NCBI GenBank assembly: GCA_016926475.1
Contig: JAFGON010000040.1
Span: 1-64,000 of the forward strand
Length of the DNA: 64,000 nucleotides
From: a candidate division WOR-3 bacterium
GTDB lineage: Bacteria; SDB-A
Direction of reading: 5' to 3'
Shown in pieces: positions 8,695-17,720 of this stretch. The notes below the pieces were generated by a model. That model worked only from the letters and a program-made list of their open reading frames with translations. It ran no database searches and had not been told where the DNA came from. Both the position numbers and the translations under genes were made by a program. Within the stretch, counting starts at the first letter, position 1, and each line of letters starts with the position of its first letter.

Positions 8695-9261
8695 TTACCT
8701 CCTCCCGACAATTCTCCAGGCCAGGGGCAGAATAAACGCCGAAAGAACCGTTTTGAGCAAGTCCGGCAAAATAAAAGGAGCCGCGCCGAGAGCGAAAACT
8801 TTATTATAACCCGTGAAGACGCCGAGCCACATCATGCCGAAAAAATAGACTATAAAATTACCGGACATCAACAGGAAAAAGAATTTGAAGATGTTTCTGT
8901 CGAATTTTTTTTCTGAAAAATAACCGACTGCGTAAGCGGCGAAGATAAAACCAAGCAAATAGCCGCCGGTCGGACCCATAATGTGAGCGAACCCCGACAA
9001 ACCGCCGGCGAAAACAGGCAAACCCGTCAAACCTTCGAAGATATAAAGAGCGATACAGAACGCTCCTCTTTTGGATCCCAGAGCCGCACCGAGAAGAAGA
9101 ACCGCCATGGTCTGAAACGTGAATGGAACAGGGCTGATTGGAGTCCGGACGTTTATCTGAGCGCTTACGGCAAGAATAAGCGTCCCGGTGATAAGCAGAG
9201 ATATTTCAAAAAAAGCTTTTGGGTATTTGATTTTTTCCCCGATGACTCCCGCGAACGTCAT
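8695..9261 (-). CDS. bioY: Biotin transporter substrate-binding subunit BioY
   Basis: S-component of an ECF-type biotin transporter, or a stand-alone biotin uptake protein, in the inner membrane. The 188 residues have six hydrophobic segments and the family signatures: PISPVPFTFQTMAVLLLGA, LPVFAGGLSGFAHIMGPTGGYLLGF and a late PFILPDLLKTVLSA. The ATG at 9261 is preferred because GGAGG lies just before it; a TTG four codons upstream is less likely. No BioM/BioN ATPase or permease is in the window. The start is only about 25 bases downstream of the U-run of a terminator-like hairpin, which may regulate the gene by attenuation. Confidence 0.93.
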   Translation of the reverse strand: MTFAGVIGEKIKYPKAFFEISLLITGTLILAVSAQINVRTPISPVPFTFQTMAVLLLGAALGSKRGAFCIALYIFEGLTGLPVFAGGLSGFAHIMGPTGGYLLGFIFAAYAVGYFSEKKFDRNIFKFFFLLMSGNFIVYFFGMMWLGVFTGYNKVFALGAAPFILPDLLKTVLSAFILPLAWRIVGRR

Positions 9262-9283
9262 TTTCTCCTCCAATTTTGCAAAA

Positions 9284-9339
9284 TAAAAAAAAACAGAGAA
9301 CTCAATCCATTGAATTTATTTTCAACGCAGGAGTTCTCT
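9284..9339 (-). terminator. Intrinsic terminator or attenuator upstream of bioY
   Basis: Read on the minus strand, AGAGAACTC (9339-9331) pairs with GAGTTCTCT (9303-9295). An inner TTGAA/TTCAA pairing lies in the loop, and the hairpin is followed at once by a run of nine T with one A interruption. It lies after the RRM gene and immediately before the bioY ribosome binding site. Confidence 0.7.
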
Positions 9340-9399
9340 TTAGTCAAGTGTGTTTTGTCGAGAGCGCATTAAATGAACTCTCGCGTATTTGAAATTTTC

Positions 9400-9681
9400 T
9401 TAGTTTCTTCCGTAGCCTTTCCTGTAGTTGTTTCTCGGCTTGTCGTTTCTTTTTGGTCTGGCTTCGCTGACTTTTATGTTTCTGCTTTTAAATTCTTTGC
9501 CGTCAAGAGAATCTTTTGCTTTTGAAGCGGAATTGGAGTCTGACATCTCCACAAAACCGAAACCTTTACCTTCGATGATGTTGATTTCTTTAACTTCTCC
9601 AAATTCCTGAAAAAGTGATTGAAGCTCTTCTTTGGTGACCGAGTATGCCAAATTTCCGACATACAACCTTGAATCTTGCAT
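9400..9681 (-). CDS. RRM-domain RNA-binding protein (cyanobacterial Rbp type)
   Basis: Small RNA-binding protein of 93 residues made of one RNA recognition motif. RNP2 is LYVGNL near residue 6 and RNP1 is KGFGFVEM near 39, followed by a basic, Arg/Asn/Gly-rich tail (RPKRNDKPRNNYRKGYGRN). This is the usual layout of bacterial single-RRM proteins, which are often cold-induced and bind A/U-rich RNA. The ATG start has GAGG nearby. Upstream lies 254 bases of AT-rich DNA with no gene that probably carries its promoter and that of the divergent clc gene. Confidence 0.92.
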   Translation of the reverse strand: MQDSRLYVGNLAYSVTKEELQSLFQEFGEVKEINIIEGKGFGFVEMSDSNSASKAKDSLDGKEFKSRNIKVSEARPKRNDKPRNNYRKGYGRN

Positions 9682-9935
9682 CCAAACCTCCGAATTAGAT
9701 AGACGAAAATGTCTAAATATGTTTTGAGGGAGTTAATATTAAATCATACCTAAAACAAATTTAAACTTGTTGACGTTGTCAGTTTCTATCACTTTTAGAA
9801 AGTTTTGTCCACTTGTTATTCTCTGAGTTTCATGGACAACCTGAATTTTCCCATGAGGAATAATTTGACCTAGTTGGTATCAGCTATTATCTTTTTTTTA
9901 TGATGGAAACAAATTTTTAAAGACGGGAAAAATAG

Positions 9936-11717
9936 GTGAAAAAAGTATTCGTAGGCATTAAATTGTTCAACAGAAAATTGACGGGCAGAAAATGGGAGTC
10001 GAGAACGTCAAAATATGTCGGTATGAACATAATGGCTGCTTTTACAGGAATTCTCTGCGGAGTTACGGCTGTCTGCTTCCGGTTTTTGATTCAGTTTTTC
10101 CAGTTTATTTTTCTCGACAAAGGCGTAAATTCATTTAAGCTTTTCTACCCCTACCATATAATATTGATACCCGGTGTCGGAGCTCTTTTGTCAGGCCTGA
10201 TAGTCTATATATTTGCCAAAGAAGCCAAAGGTCATGGAATACCTCAAGTCATGGAAGCTTTTGAAGTCCTTGGCGGCAGAATAAGGAAGAGAATAGTCGC
10301 CGTCAAAGCCATCTCTTCCGCCGTGGCAATAGGTTCCGGAGGTTCCGCGGGGAGAGAAGGCCCGATAGTCCAAATGGGGGCCGGGATAGGATCAGCTTTT
10401 AGTCAGCTTTTAAAGCTGAACGTCTACCAGACGAGAATACTTTTAGCCTGCGGAGTCTCAGGAGCCATATCGGCGACATTCGACACTCCGGTAGGCGGAG
10501 TTTTATTCGCGATAGAACTGATAATACGGGAATTCAAGACGGTTTCATTTGTTCCGATTGTCATAGCTTCCGTTTTCGCAGGTCTCACTTCAAAAATATT
10601 TCTCTCTTTAATAGGCCGGAAACCGGAGCTCATTTTCGCCCTGCCGCCTTACGATATTGTCAGCAGTTGGGAATTCGCGTTTTACATAATCCTCGGCGTC
10701 ATCAGCGGGGGTGTTTCTTATCTTTACGTCAAATCTATTTATTTCTCGGAGGGTTTGTTTGAAAAGATGAAATTTTCCGAATGGGCAAAACCCGCCATTG
10801 GAGGCCTTTTAACTGGATTGACAGGCGTAATGCTGATAATGAGAACCGGGCATCCGCTTGTTTTCGGCAACGGTTACGACGCCATAGGCCTCTTGATGAG
10901 CGCTGAGCTTTCCTTTTCTGTCATCGCCCTGATGATATTTCTCAAGATTGCGGCGACTTCTTTTACAATTGGTTCTGGCGGATCCGGAGGCGTTTTTGCC
11001 CCTTCTCTTGTAATCGGAGCGATGACCGGCGGAGCTTTCGGAATGATTGTGAGCGGATTTTTCCCTTCTCTGACTGCCGGGTTTCAGGCATACGCGATCG
11101 TCGGCATGGCGGCAGTTTTCGCGGGTATGAGCAGGGCGACTCTTACAGCGATAATAATGGTTTTCGAGATGACCGGAAACTACAATATTATTATGCCTCT
11201 CATGCTTTCATGCGTGATAAGCGATATTCTGGCTGTCGTCACTCTGAAAGGGAGTATCTACACCATAAAGTTGAAAAGGAGAGGTATTAATATTGAACAT
11301 GACATGGAAATAAACGTGCTGGACACGGTAAAAGCCGGAGAAATTATTGAAAGACAATCTGCTGTATTTTCCGAAAATGACACCATGGAATATGCCGTTT
11401 CTCTTGTGGCTAACACAAGCCAGAGAATTTTTCCTATCCTGAGGGAGAATGTCGTGAAAGGCGTGGTTTCAGAACATGAAATCTTGTCTTGTAAGGACAG
11501 ACGCCAAAAGTATGTGAAAGATATAATGCGAAGCGACTTTGTCCAAGTGTTTTCGGATCAGACGCTCGAAGAGATTTTGACGAAGTACTCATCCGAGGAC
11601 ACCTCTGCTTATGTGGTAGTCGAAGAAGAGAAAAAGCTTTTCCTGGGGTTGATAACTCCCGAGGAGATCCTTCAAATTTACGGGGAGAAGAAACGGGCTC
11701 TTCTCAAGAAAATATGA
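9936..11717 (+). CDS. ClC-type chloride/proton antiporter with CBS domains
   Basis: ClC-family membrane protein of 593 residues. The anion-pathway motifs are all visible: GHGIPQV, the GSGGSAGREGPIVQ segment carrying the gating glutamate, GSGGSGGVFAPSLV and the later selectivity-helix region. The gating Glu points to a proton-coupled antiporter rather than a channel. After about residue 445 a soluble part carries two CBS motifs (around 465-515 and 525-585) that usually sense adenine nucleotides. The start is GTG. It converges with the minus-strand HEAT/zinc-ribbon gene with only 30 bases between them. Confidence 0.95.
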   Translation: MKKVFVGIKLFNRKLTGRKWESRTSKYVGMNIMAAFTGILCGVTAVCFRFLIQFFQFIFLDKGVNSFKLFYPYHIILIPGVGALLSGLIVYIFAKEAKGHGIPQVMEAFEVLGGRIRKRIVAVKAISSAVAIGSGGSAGREGPIVQMGAGIGSAFSQLLKLNVYQTRILLACGVSGAISATFDTPVGGVLFAIELIIREFKTVSFVPIVIASVFAGLTSKIFLSLIGRKPELIFALPPYDIVSSWEFAFYIILGVISGGVSYLYVKSIYFSEGLFEKMKFSEWAKPAIGGLLTGLTGVMLIMRTGHPLVFGNGYDAIGLLMSAELSFSVIALMIFLKIAATSFTIGSGGSGGVFAPSLVIGAMTGGAFGMIVSGFFPSLTAGFQAYAIVGMAAVFAGMSRATLTAIIMVFEMTGNYNIIMPLMLSCVISDILAVVTLKGSIYTIKLKRRGINIEHDMEINVLDTVKAGEIIERQSAVFSENDTMEYAVSLVANTSQRIFPILRENVVKGVVSEHEILSCKDRRQKYVKDIMRSDFVQVFSDQTLEEILTKYSSEDTSAYVVVEEEKKLFLGLITPEEILQIYGEKKRALLKKI

Positions 11718-11747
11718 TCCGTCTTTAGGTCGGGATTTTGTGAAAAG

Positions 11748-13745
11748 TCATTTTGTTTTTGGTCTTTTGAAAGAAATAAACCACTGCCTTTTTTTGCGTG
11801 CCGGATGAATGGAAGTCCAGAGCGCGTCTGGAAGGTATTGAACAGTTTCGCAGTAGTTGCATTTGACGTTTCTCGGAGTTTGAGGGGTAATTTTCAGGGG
11901 AGCTCCGCATTTGATGCAGCTTATTGAAACCGGTTCAACCCTGCTTTCAATTTCAGAATCTTCGCTTTGCCTTTCCGCGCTAAAGAGCTGAGCGTCTCCA
12001 ACTAAATTCTTTAATTCATCGGGGGCGGGGAAAGAAGAATTGTTTTCCCCGCAAGACCGGCATTGGATAAATGAATCTTTGCCAAAGGGGTAAAGGTCTA
12101 CTTCGAGTTCAGCCCCGCATTTTGCGCATTTTGGGTTTGTCAAGATTTTTTCGACTGTCAAATCATGGTATGTGAGCCGTCTTGTGACTCCAAGGTCGGA
12201 CACCATGACGGTATTCCAAAAATCCGTACCGAGGTCTACCTTAGAAAGACAAGATCTGCATTTAACCCAATTCAAGAGTCCGTTGACAAAAAGAGGCTGA
12301 CTGCAGAAGGGGCATTTCATCTCGATTTTTAAACCCATGAATTCCGGTTTGAGTTCGTCGAATCTTGTCTTTGCTCTCTCTTTGACGCGGGGGTTGTCTG
12401 TTTTATTAAAAACCTCCCAAAGCAGGTGTCTTTTGGGTATGGAATCTACCGCAATAAGAGAGACCGAAGTCTTGAAGTAGTTTATCGCGATATCCGTCAG
12501 TGTCTTTTCGTTTTCTATTCTGTGTATCGCGGCTTTGCACACCGAAGGGTCATCGTCTTCTCTTAAAATTCCGAGCAGAAAATCTTCTCCCGGTTTTCTA
12601 AGGTGTTCAATTGAAGCGACCCTGCCCTGAAAATGCTTTGAATTTCTGGAAAGTTCTTTTAAGACGTCGTCGTCTTGGATAAGCGACGCGAGTATTCTCG
12701 CGGTTGAGAGAGAACTCTCGTCTGAAAGCAAATCGCGTATCTCGGGAATGCTGTCTCTTTGCAGCTTGTGTGCCGCGGTATGTTTTATGGTTTCATCCCG
12801 GGATTTCTTGATTATTCGAATCAAAGTCGATTGCCTGCGAGATTTATTCGCCAAAGCCATCAGAACAGGGCTGTTGTCTTCCCTTTGGGAGCGGCTCTCG
12901 AGAAAATCTTCGTCGGCGTCGAACTTCAGGATGGCTTTCGCCCTTATTTCGTCGCTTTTTGCGTCGACTGCTATTTTTTTCAGATGTCTCGCTATGTTTT
13001 TTCTGTTCAGCAGGTCAGAGGCGATTTTGTGGTTGTCTGTTTTCAAAGCTATATCGAGCAACAAATCTTCGTCTTCAATCCTTTCCACAGCCAGCCAATG
13101 AACGTCTGTCAGGTTTTCATCAAGGGCGATTTTGCGGAGTTTTTCCTGATCTTTGATCAGAGACACAGCGGTTTCTTTAGCTTTGAAAGCAGGGTCTTTC
13201 ATGGCGATTTCGAAAAGCGTGTTTTCGTTTTTAATCCGGGCTATATGCTTTGTCCTGAAGTCGACAAAACTGTGTTTCCACCGCGGCCTGAATATGTCCG
13301 CAATTTTGAACCTGACCTTGAATTTGTCCCTCTGGGAGAAAAGGAAAAGGTAAACGGCGACCCAAAAACCCGTCCAGACCAAAAACGGCATCGGATCGGA
13401 ATAGACTTTCAAGAAAAGGTCTTCCAGACCGCTGAAAATTGAACTTGGTCTGACGACCCTGTAATACCCGATTCCATTCATTCCCATCATGGCGAATCCC
13501 AGCGCCATCTGACCCACGGCGGCGCAGATCCCTGCGGCGAATTGGCCAACGCAGAAATAACCCACGGAAAATTGGGAAAGTGTCAGAAAACCCAAGCCGA
13601 ACTGACCAATGAATACTATTCCTGTGCCGAACTGAGCAAGAGTTACCACGCCCGTCCCCGCAAAACCGATAGAGAAAAAACCTTTTGAAAGAAAGCCTAT
13701 TGAAATCAAAGGCATTCCGAAAATTCTGATTTTTGAATTCCACAT
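11748..13745 (-). CDS. Membrane protein with QF decapeptide repeats, HEAT-like repeats and zinc ribbons
   Basis: Unusual protein of 665 residues. Residues 33-82 hold five near-exact ten-residue repeats, VVTLAQFGTG, IVFIGQFGLG, FLTLSQFSVG, YFCVGQFAAG, ICAAVGQMALG, of a hydrophobic glycine-rich type. A membrane segment follows near 118-135 (FLVWTGFWVAVYLFLF). Residues 165-465 are helical with short repeating units of the kind LLDIALKTDNHKIASDLLNR that look like HEAT/Variant-repeat arrays. The C-terminus carries three CxxC...CxxC zinc ribbons (CPFC..CRSC, CAKC..CRSC, CIKC..CNYC). The ATG has AGGAG upstream. I cannot assign a function; the layout suggests a membrane-tethered scaffold. Confidence 0.8.
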   Translation of the reverse strand: MWNSKIRIFGMPLISIGFLSKGFFSIGFAGTGVVTLAQFGTGIVFIGQFGLGFLTLSQFSVGYFCVGQFAAGICAAVGQMALGFAMMGMNGIGYYRVVRPSSIFSGLEDLFLKVYSDPMPFLVWTGFWVAVYLFLFSQRDKFKVRFKIADIFRPRWKHSFVDFRTKHIARIKNENTLFEIAMKDPAFKAKETAVSLIKDQEKLRKIALDENLTDVHWLAVERIEDEDLLLDIALKTDNHKIASDLLNRKNIARHLKKIAVDAKSDEIRAKAILKFDADEDFLESRSQREDNSPVLMALANKSRRQSTLIRIIKKSRDETIKHTAAHKLQRDSIPEIRDLLSDESSLSTARILASLIQDDDVLKELSRNSKHFQGRVASIEHLRKPGEDFLLGILREDDDPSVCKAAIHRIENEKTLTDIAINYFKTSVSLIAVDSIPKRHLLWEVFNKTDNPRVKERAKTRFDELKPEFMGLKIEMKCPFCSQPLFVNGLLNWVKCRSCLSKVDLGTDFWNTVMVSDLGVTRRLTYHDLTVEKILTNPKCAKCGAELEVDLYPFGKDSFIQCRSCGENNSSFPAPDELKNLVGDAQLFSAERQSEDSEIESRVEPVSISCIKCGAPLKITPQTPRNVKCNYCETVQYLPDALWTSIHPARKKRQWFISFKRPKTK

Positions 13746-13885
13746 AAATTCTCCTGATTTGTAAATTGATTTTATACATGTTTGCCGCAAAAAAGAATTG
13801 AAATTACCGGACTGGAATAACTTTGGAATTCATAGGGTAATGATTTATAATTCAACCAATGACTCACGTCACAAAAGGAGGTTTT

Positions 13886-16096
13886 ATGCCCAAGCAGGTC
13901 ATAATATTCGCTTTGCTGGCTTTTTTCGGGTTTTCCTGCAGGGAAATAGGCACTCAACAAAACAACTTGCCGGACATCGTCAAACCCATCAACTCGCCAA
14001 CCGAAAGAGTGTCAATGGAAAATGTCGAAATTACGACTGATTTTGGAAAGCAATTCTATGAGACCACACCTTACAGGTCCGAACCTGGAATGAAAACCGC
14101 TGGCCTGCCTTTTGACCAGAACGAAATAATAAACCTCGATGAAGTCCTGGCTTTCTCCGGCTTATCTTCTGTTCCCGCGGAACTGCTTCAAAACGGATTC
14201 ATCATTTACACAGGTAAAAACCTTGGAGACAATCCTGTCGAAGCGTTTGAGATCGTAGAGAGCGCGGACCAGCCCGTTTATGTATCGTCGGGGATACCCC
14301 TTCATCTCATGCACATTTTTTTCGACAACTCGCTTAAATACTTGGAAGAAAAATTTATCTACGCGGATTTATTTGAAGTAATGGAGCATATATACAAAAA
14401 AAACATCGAAAGGGGAAATCAAACCGCCGCTTCATACGCCGGTGTTGCTCTCAAGCTTCTTGAACCGGATTACGAACTCGACATATCGGTTTCGGGTATG
14501 GTCGATCAGGAGCTGAAATTGATTGAAGAACACTCGGGTTTTGCGCAGAGTAACATTTTTGGGTACAAAGAAGATTTTTCCCAATACGTGCCAAGAGGAC
14601 ACTACCCCGCGAGCGATTCACTTAAAAGGTATTTCAAGGCGATGATGTGGCTTGGAAGGATGACTTTTCCACTTCATGGAAACCAAGGTCAGCAGGATAT
14701 GTACCTCGTCTCAAACGAGGAAGCAATCTACCTCACTGCTACAGCTCTGCAGATAGTATCCGATCTTTGCTCCGACACGGCTCCTGACGGATCCAAGTAC
14801 ATAGACAAGTGGCGTAAAATATATACTCTGACAGCTTTCTTCGCCGGTTTTTCGGACGACATGTCTGTTCCAGAATACGCTGAAGCTTTTCGTGAAGCCA
14901 CAGACCAGGAATTGACCGCCGGGGAGATATACACAGAGGAATTTCATGGAAAGATAGCACAAGTTTTGAAAAAATATTCTGATTCAAAAATATACAGCGG
15001 AACTGGGAGCCTTGTCTCAATGCCGGATTCCTCAGGAAATTTCGACCCTGAAGATTTGGATAAAGCTTTGACTATAACCCAGGGTTTCAGGCTTTTCGGC
15101 CAGAGATACACATTCGACAGTGAAGTTCTCGGCAAGATGGTCTTCCCGACCGTGGGATACAACAGACAGGGAAATCAGCGCTTCATGCCATCCGGACTCG
15201 ACATCGGAGCAGTATTTGGAAGCAGGAAAGCTTACGAAATACTCTGTATTAGAGGCGACACGGCGTTTGCCGATTACGACAAATCACTTCAGTTCATGAA
15301 GGATAAAATCGGGAGTTTCGATCAGGATTTTTGGCATCAGACTCTTTACAACAACTGGCTTTTGTGCGCACGCCTTGTTTTAAAAGACAAGGGCGAGGGC
15401 TACGCGGATTTCCTGAGGACTGAAGCTTGGCAGAACCATTGCCTGTCAAATTTTCTCGCCTCATGGTCCGCCCTTAGGCACGACAACATTCTATACGTAA
15501 AACAGAGCTACACCATGGAAGCTGGGTGCGCTCCTAATGATGAACCATACATCCCTCCGCCTCCCTCCGCAGGTTTTGTAGAACCTGTTCCTGAAGTCTA
15601 CGCTGAAATACTATCCGTTCTCAACATGCTCCAAAGCGCCCTGGAATCTTACGGCTATTTCGACGAAGAGCTGAGCTACAAGTTCGAAATGGCGAATTAC
15701 ATGATGGAGACGGTCAAGGAGATATCCGAAAAAGAGCTCTCCGGAGAGGCGATAACCGCAGAAGAAGCGGATTTTCTGAAAAGTTTTTCTTCCGGTCTTG
15801 GAAACGCGATTTCCTCCGGAGGAGAACTATCCGAAGGAACCCAGACGAGTCTGGTGGCTGATGTCCACACTGACCAGAACAGCTCGTCGGTTCTCGAAGT
15901 CGCTTCAGGAAATCTCGACCTGGCTGTCGTAGTGTACGCCAGACCGGATGGATACATTGAAGCCGCTATGGGGCCTGTCCTGAGCTACTGGGAGTTCACC
16001 TGGCCGATGAGCGACAGACTCACCGATGAGAAGTGGAGGAATTTGATTCGAGAAAATACAATCGCAAGACCGGAATGGGTCTATACCACCGATTGA
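13886..16096 (+). CDS. DUF3160-family lipoprotein
   Basis: Large lipoprotein of 736 residues. The signal ends FFGFSC, with a perfect AGGAGG before the ATG at 13886 (an in-frame upstream start would spoil the signal). The body has the features of DUF3160 proteins: the early YPVYVSSGIPLHLMHIFFD-like segment (here QPVYVSSGIPLHLMHIFFD), a RYFKAMMWLGRM segment, the ALRHDNILYVKQSYTMEAG motif and the late VADVHTD segment. The biochemical role of DUF3160 is unknown; members are exported by many FCB and candidate-phylum bacteria. It opens the long plus-strand run that goes on to 40.5 kb. Confidence 0.88.
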   Translation: MPKQVIIFALLAFFGFSCREIGTQQNNLPDIVKPINSPTERVSMENVEITTDFGKQFYETTPYRSEPGMKTAGLPFDQNEIINLDEVLAFSGLSSVPAELLQNGFIIYTGKNLGDNPVEAFEIVESADQPVYVSSGIPLHLMHIFFDNSLKYLEEKFIYADLFEVMEHIYKKNIERGNQTAASYAGVALKLLEPDYELDISVSGMVDQELKLIEEHSGFAQSNIFGYKEDFSQYVPRGHYPASDSLKRYFKAMMWLGRMTFPLHGNQGQQDMYLVSNEEAIYLTATALQIVSDLCSDTAPDGSKYIDKWRKIYTLTAFFAGFSDDMSVPEYAEAFREATDQELTAGEIYTEEFHGKIAQVLKKYSDSKIYSGTGSLVSMPDSSGNFDPEDLDKALTITQGFRLFGQRYTFDSEVLGKMVFPTVGYNRQGNQRFMPSGLDIGAVFGSRKAYEILCIRGDTAFADYDKSLQFMKDKIGSFDQDFWHQTLYNNWLLCARLVLKDKGEGYADFLRTEAWQNHCLSNFLASWSALRHDNILYVKQSYTMEAGCAPNDEPYIPPPPSAGFVEPVPEVYAEILSVLNMLQSALESYGYFDEELSYKFEMANYMMETVKEISEKELSGEAITAEEADFLKSFSSGLGNAISSGGELSEGTQTSLVADVHTDQNSSSVLEVASGNLDLAVVVYARPDGYIEAAMGPVLSYWEFTWPMSDRLTDEKWRNLIRENTIARPEWVYTTD

Positions 16097-16127
16097 AAAT
16101 TGCTGATTCAATAGAAGGTTGAAGACG

Positions 16128-17720
16128 ATGAAAAAAATAATTTTTCTGATGGCTTTATCCGCCTCGCTGCAGGCGGAAACTATTAGGGTTGCGATCGCCG
16201 CGACTTCGGATCTTCAGAGCGTTTTGGTGCCGTACGAGTTGAAAATCGGAGACTCTGTTTTCACGGTCGGAGGATTCAGCAGGATATCTTCCTTTAAAAA
16301 TAACCTCGAAAGCGATACTGCCCTCGACGGGGTCTTTCTCGTATCTTCGGGGGATGACTTCATCAACCCCATTTATTCGGTTTTTTCCGGGCAACCTGAA
16401 GTCAGAGGCATGAACTTAGCCCGTTATGACGTCTATTGTCCGGGAAACCACGAATTCGACAACGGAACAAAGATGTTTTCAAACGCCATTTCAGAAGCCG
16501 AATTTGAAATAGTCTGTGCCAACATCACCTTTTCAGACAGCGCGCTAAACGAAATTGTCAAAGACTATTCCACGTTTGAAATCGAGGGAGTGAAAATTGG
16601 ATTTTTCGGTTTGATGACCCCGGATTTTTTTAAATTGACTAATCCCGGAGATTCACAGGTTTTCATGACCGAAGATATTTTTAAAGTCGCCGAGAGGGCG
16701 GTTGTCGAATTGGAATCTCTGGGATGCGGCGCGGTCATAGGTGTGACGCACACCGGTTTCAGGATTGACAGTTTGCTGGCTGAAAATGTCGAGGGCATCG
16801 ACCTTATTATCGGAGGACACGACCACACCCAGTATTATGAGTACGTCAACGGAGTCGCTCTCGTCCAGAACGGTGCTGGTTCGCAGACGATCGGAACCCT
16901 GTTTCTGACTTTCGAGGATGATTCTCTGAAGGTTATAGACTTTTGTTCGCGATACCTCGATTCGACAGTCGGTGAAGACGAGTTTGTCAGGGAAGAGATG
17001 GACGAATACTATGAAAAATACCAGGAAAGCCTTTCGGAGAAAATTGGCGTTTCTTTGACTTCTTTCGACACGAGAAAAGAAGTCGTGCGAGGAAAAGAGT
17101 CCAGTATCGGCGATCTGATATGCGACTCGTGGCTCTATTGGTTGGATGAAACCGATATCGCATTTATAAACGGCGGCTCTATAAGAGGAGACAGGGAGTT
17201 TCCGCCCGGAGACATAACCTACGGAACAATAGCTGAACTTCTGCCGTTCAGAAACGAAATAATTGAATTGAAAATGACTGGCAGCCAGATCAAGAGCGTT
17301 CTTGAGGTTTCAGCCTCGGGTCAGCTCGGGGCTCCCAACAACTGTCCGGATTCCATGAGAGCTTCATACGGAGGCTTTCTGCAGGTCGGTGGCATAAGAT
17401 TTGTCATCGACACTTCCAAAGTTTCTTTCTGCGGCGTTTATTCGGGAAGAAACTTGATCGAAATCGTCGAACCCGGCGAGCGAATAAGCGAGGTGGAGGT
17501 TTTCGAAGACGGGAAATGGCTGGAACTCGAGTTGGACGGTCAATACACCGTCATAGTCAGCGACTGGATAGCCGGGGGTGGAGACGGGCATTATGTTTTT
17601 TTGGACTCCTCGTTGGAGAGGGAATCGACTTCTATATACGCTCCTGATCCGTTGTTGAACTTCATCCTGGAAAAAGGTGAAATCGAATTTTTTCCGGATG
17701 GAAGGATAAAAGTCAAGTAA
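16128..17720 (+). CDS. Secreted 5'-nucleotidase/UshA-like metallophosphatase
   Basis: Exported two-domain protein of 530 residues related to UshA/YfkN 5'-nucleotidases. After a short signal peptide (KKIIFLMALSASLQA) comes a calcineurin-like phosphatase domain with SSGDDF, GNHEFDNG, GVTHTG and GGHDHTQ, then a 5'-nucleotidase C-terminal domain with FINGGSIRGD and the substrate-binding region near the GGGDGHYVF loop. The first metal motif, normally DxHG, here reads SDLQS, so the histidine is replaced by glutamine. That may lower or alter metal binding. The ATG at 16128 is preferred over a TTG nine bases upstream. The stop overlaps the start of the next gene. Confidence 0.88.
   Translation: MKKIIFLMALSASLQAETIRVAIAATSDLQSVLVPYELKIGDSVFTVGGFSRISSFKNNLESDTALDGVFLVSSGDDFINPIYSVFSGQPEVRGMNLARYDVYCPGNHEFDNGTKMFSNAISEAEFEIVCANITFSDSALNEIVKDYSTFEIEGVKIGFFGLMTPDFFKLTNPGDSQVFMTEDIFKVAERAVVELESLGCGAVIGVTHTGFRIDSLLAENVEGIDLIIGGHDHTQYYEYVNGVALVQNGAGSQTIGTLFLTFEDDSLKVIDFCSRYLDSTVGEDEFVREEMDEYYEKYQESLSEKIGVSLTSFDTRKEVVRGKESSIGDLICDSWLYWLDETDIAFINGGSIRGDREFPPGDITYGTIAELLPFRNEIIELKMTGSQIKSVLEVSASGQLGAPNNCPDSMRASYGGFLQVGGIRFVIDTSKVSFCGVYSGRNLIEIVEPGERISEVEVFEDGKWLELELDGQYTVIVSDWIAGGGDGHYVFLDSSLERESTSIYAPDPLLNFILEKGEIEFFPDGRIKVK

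Noticed and set aside
12748-13442. Long plus-strand frames opposite the HEAT/zinc-ribbon gene
   Set aside because: They are antisense shadows of a gene with strong domain evidence and have no ribosome binding sites or recognisable domains.
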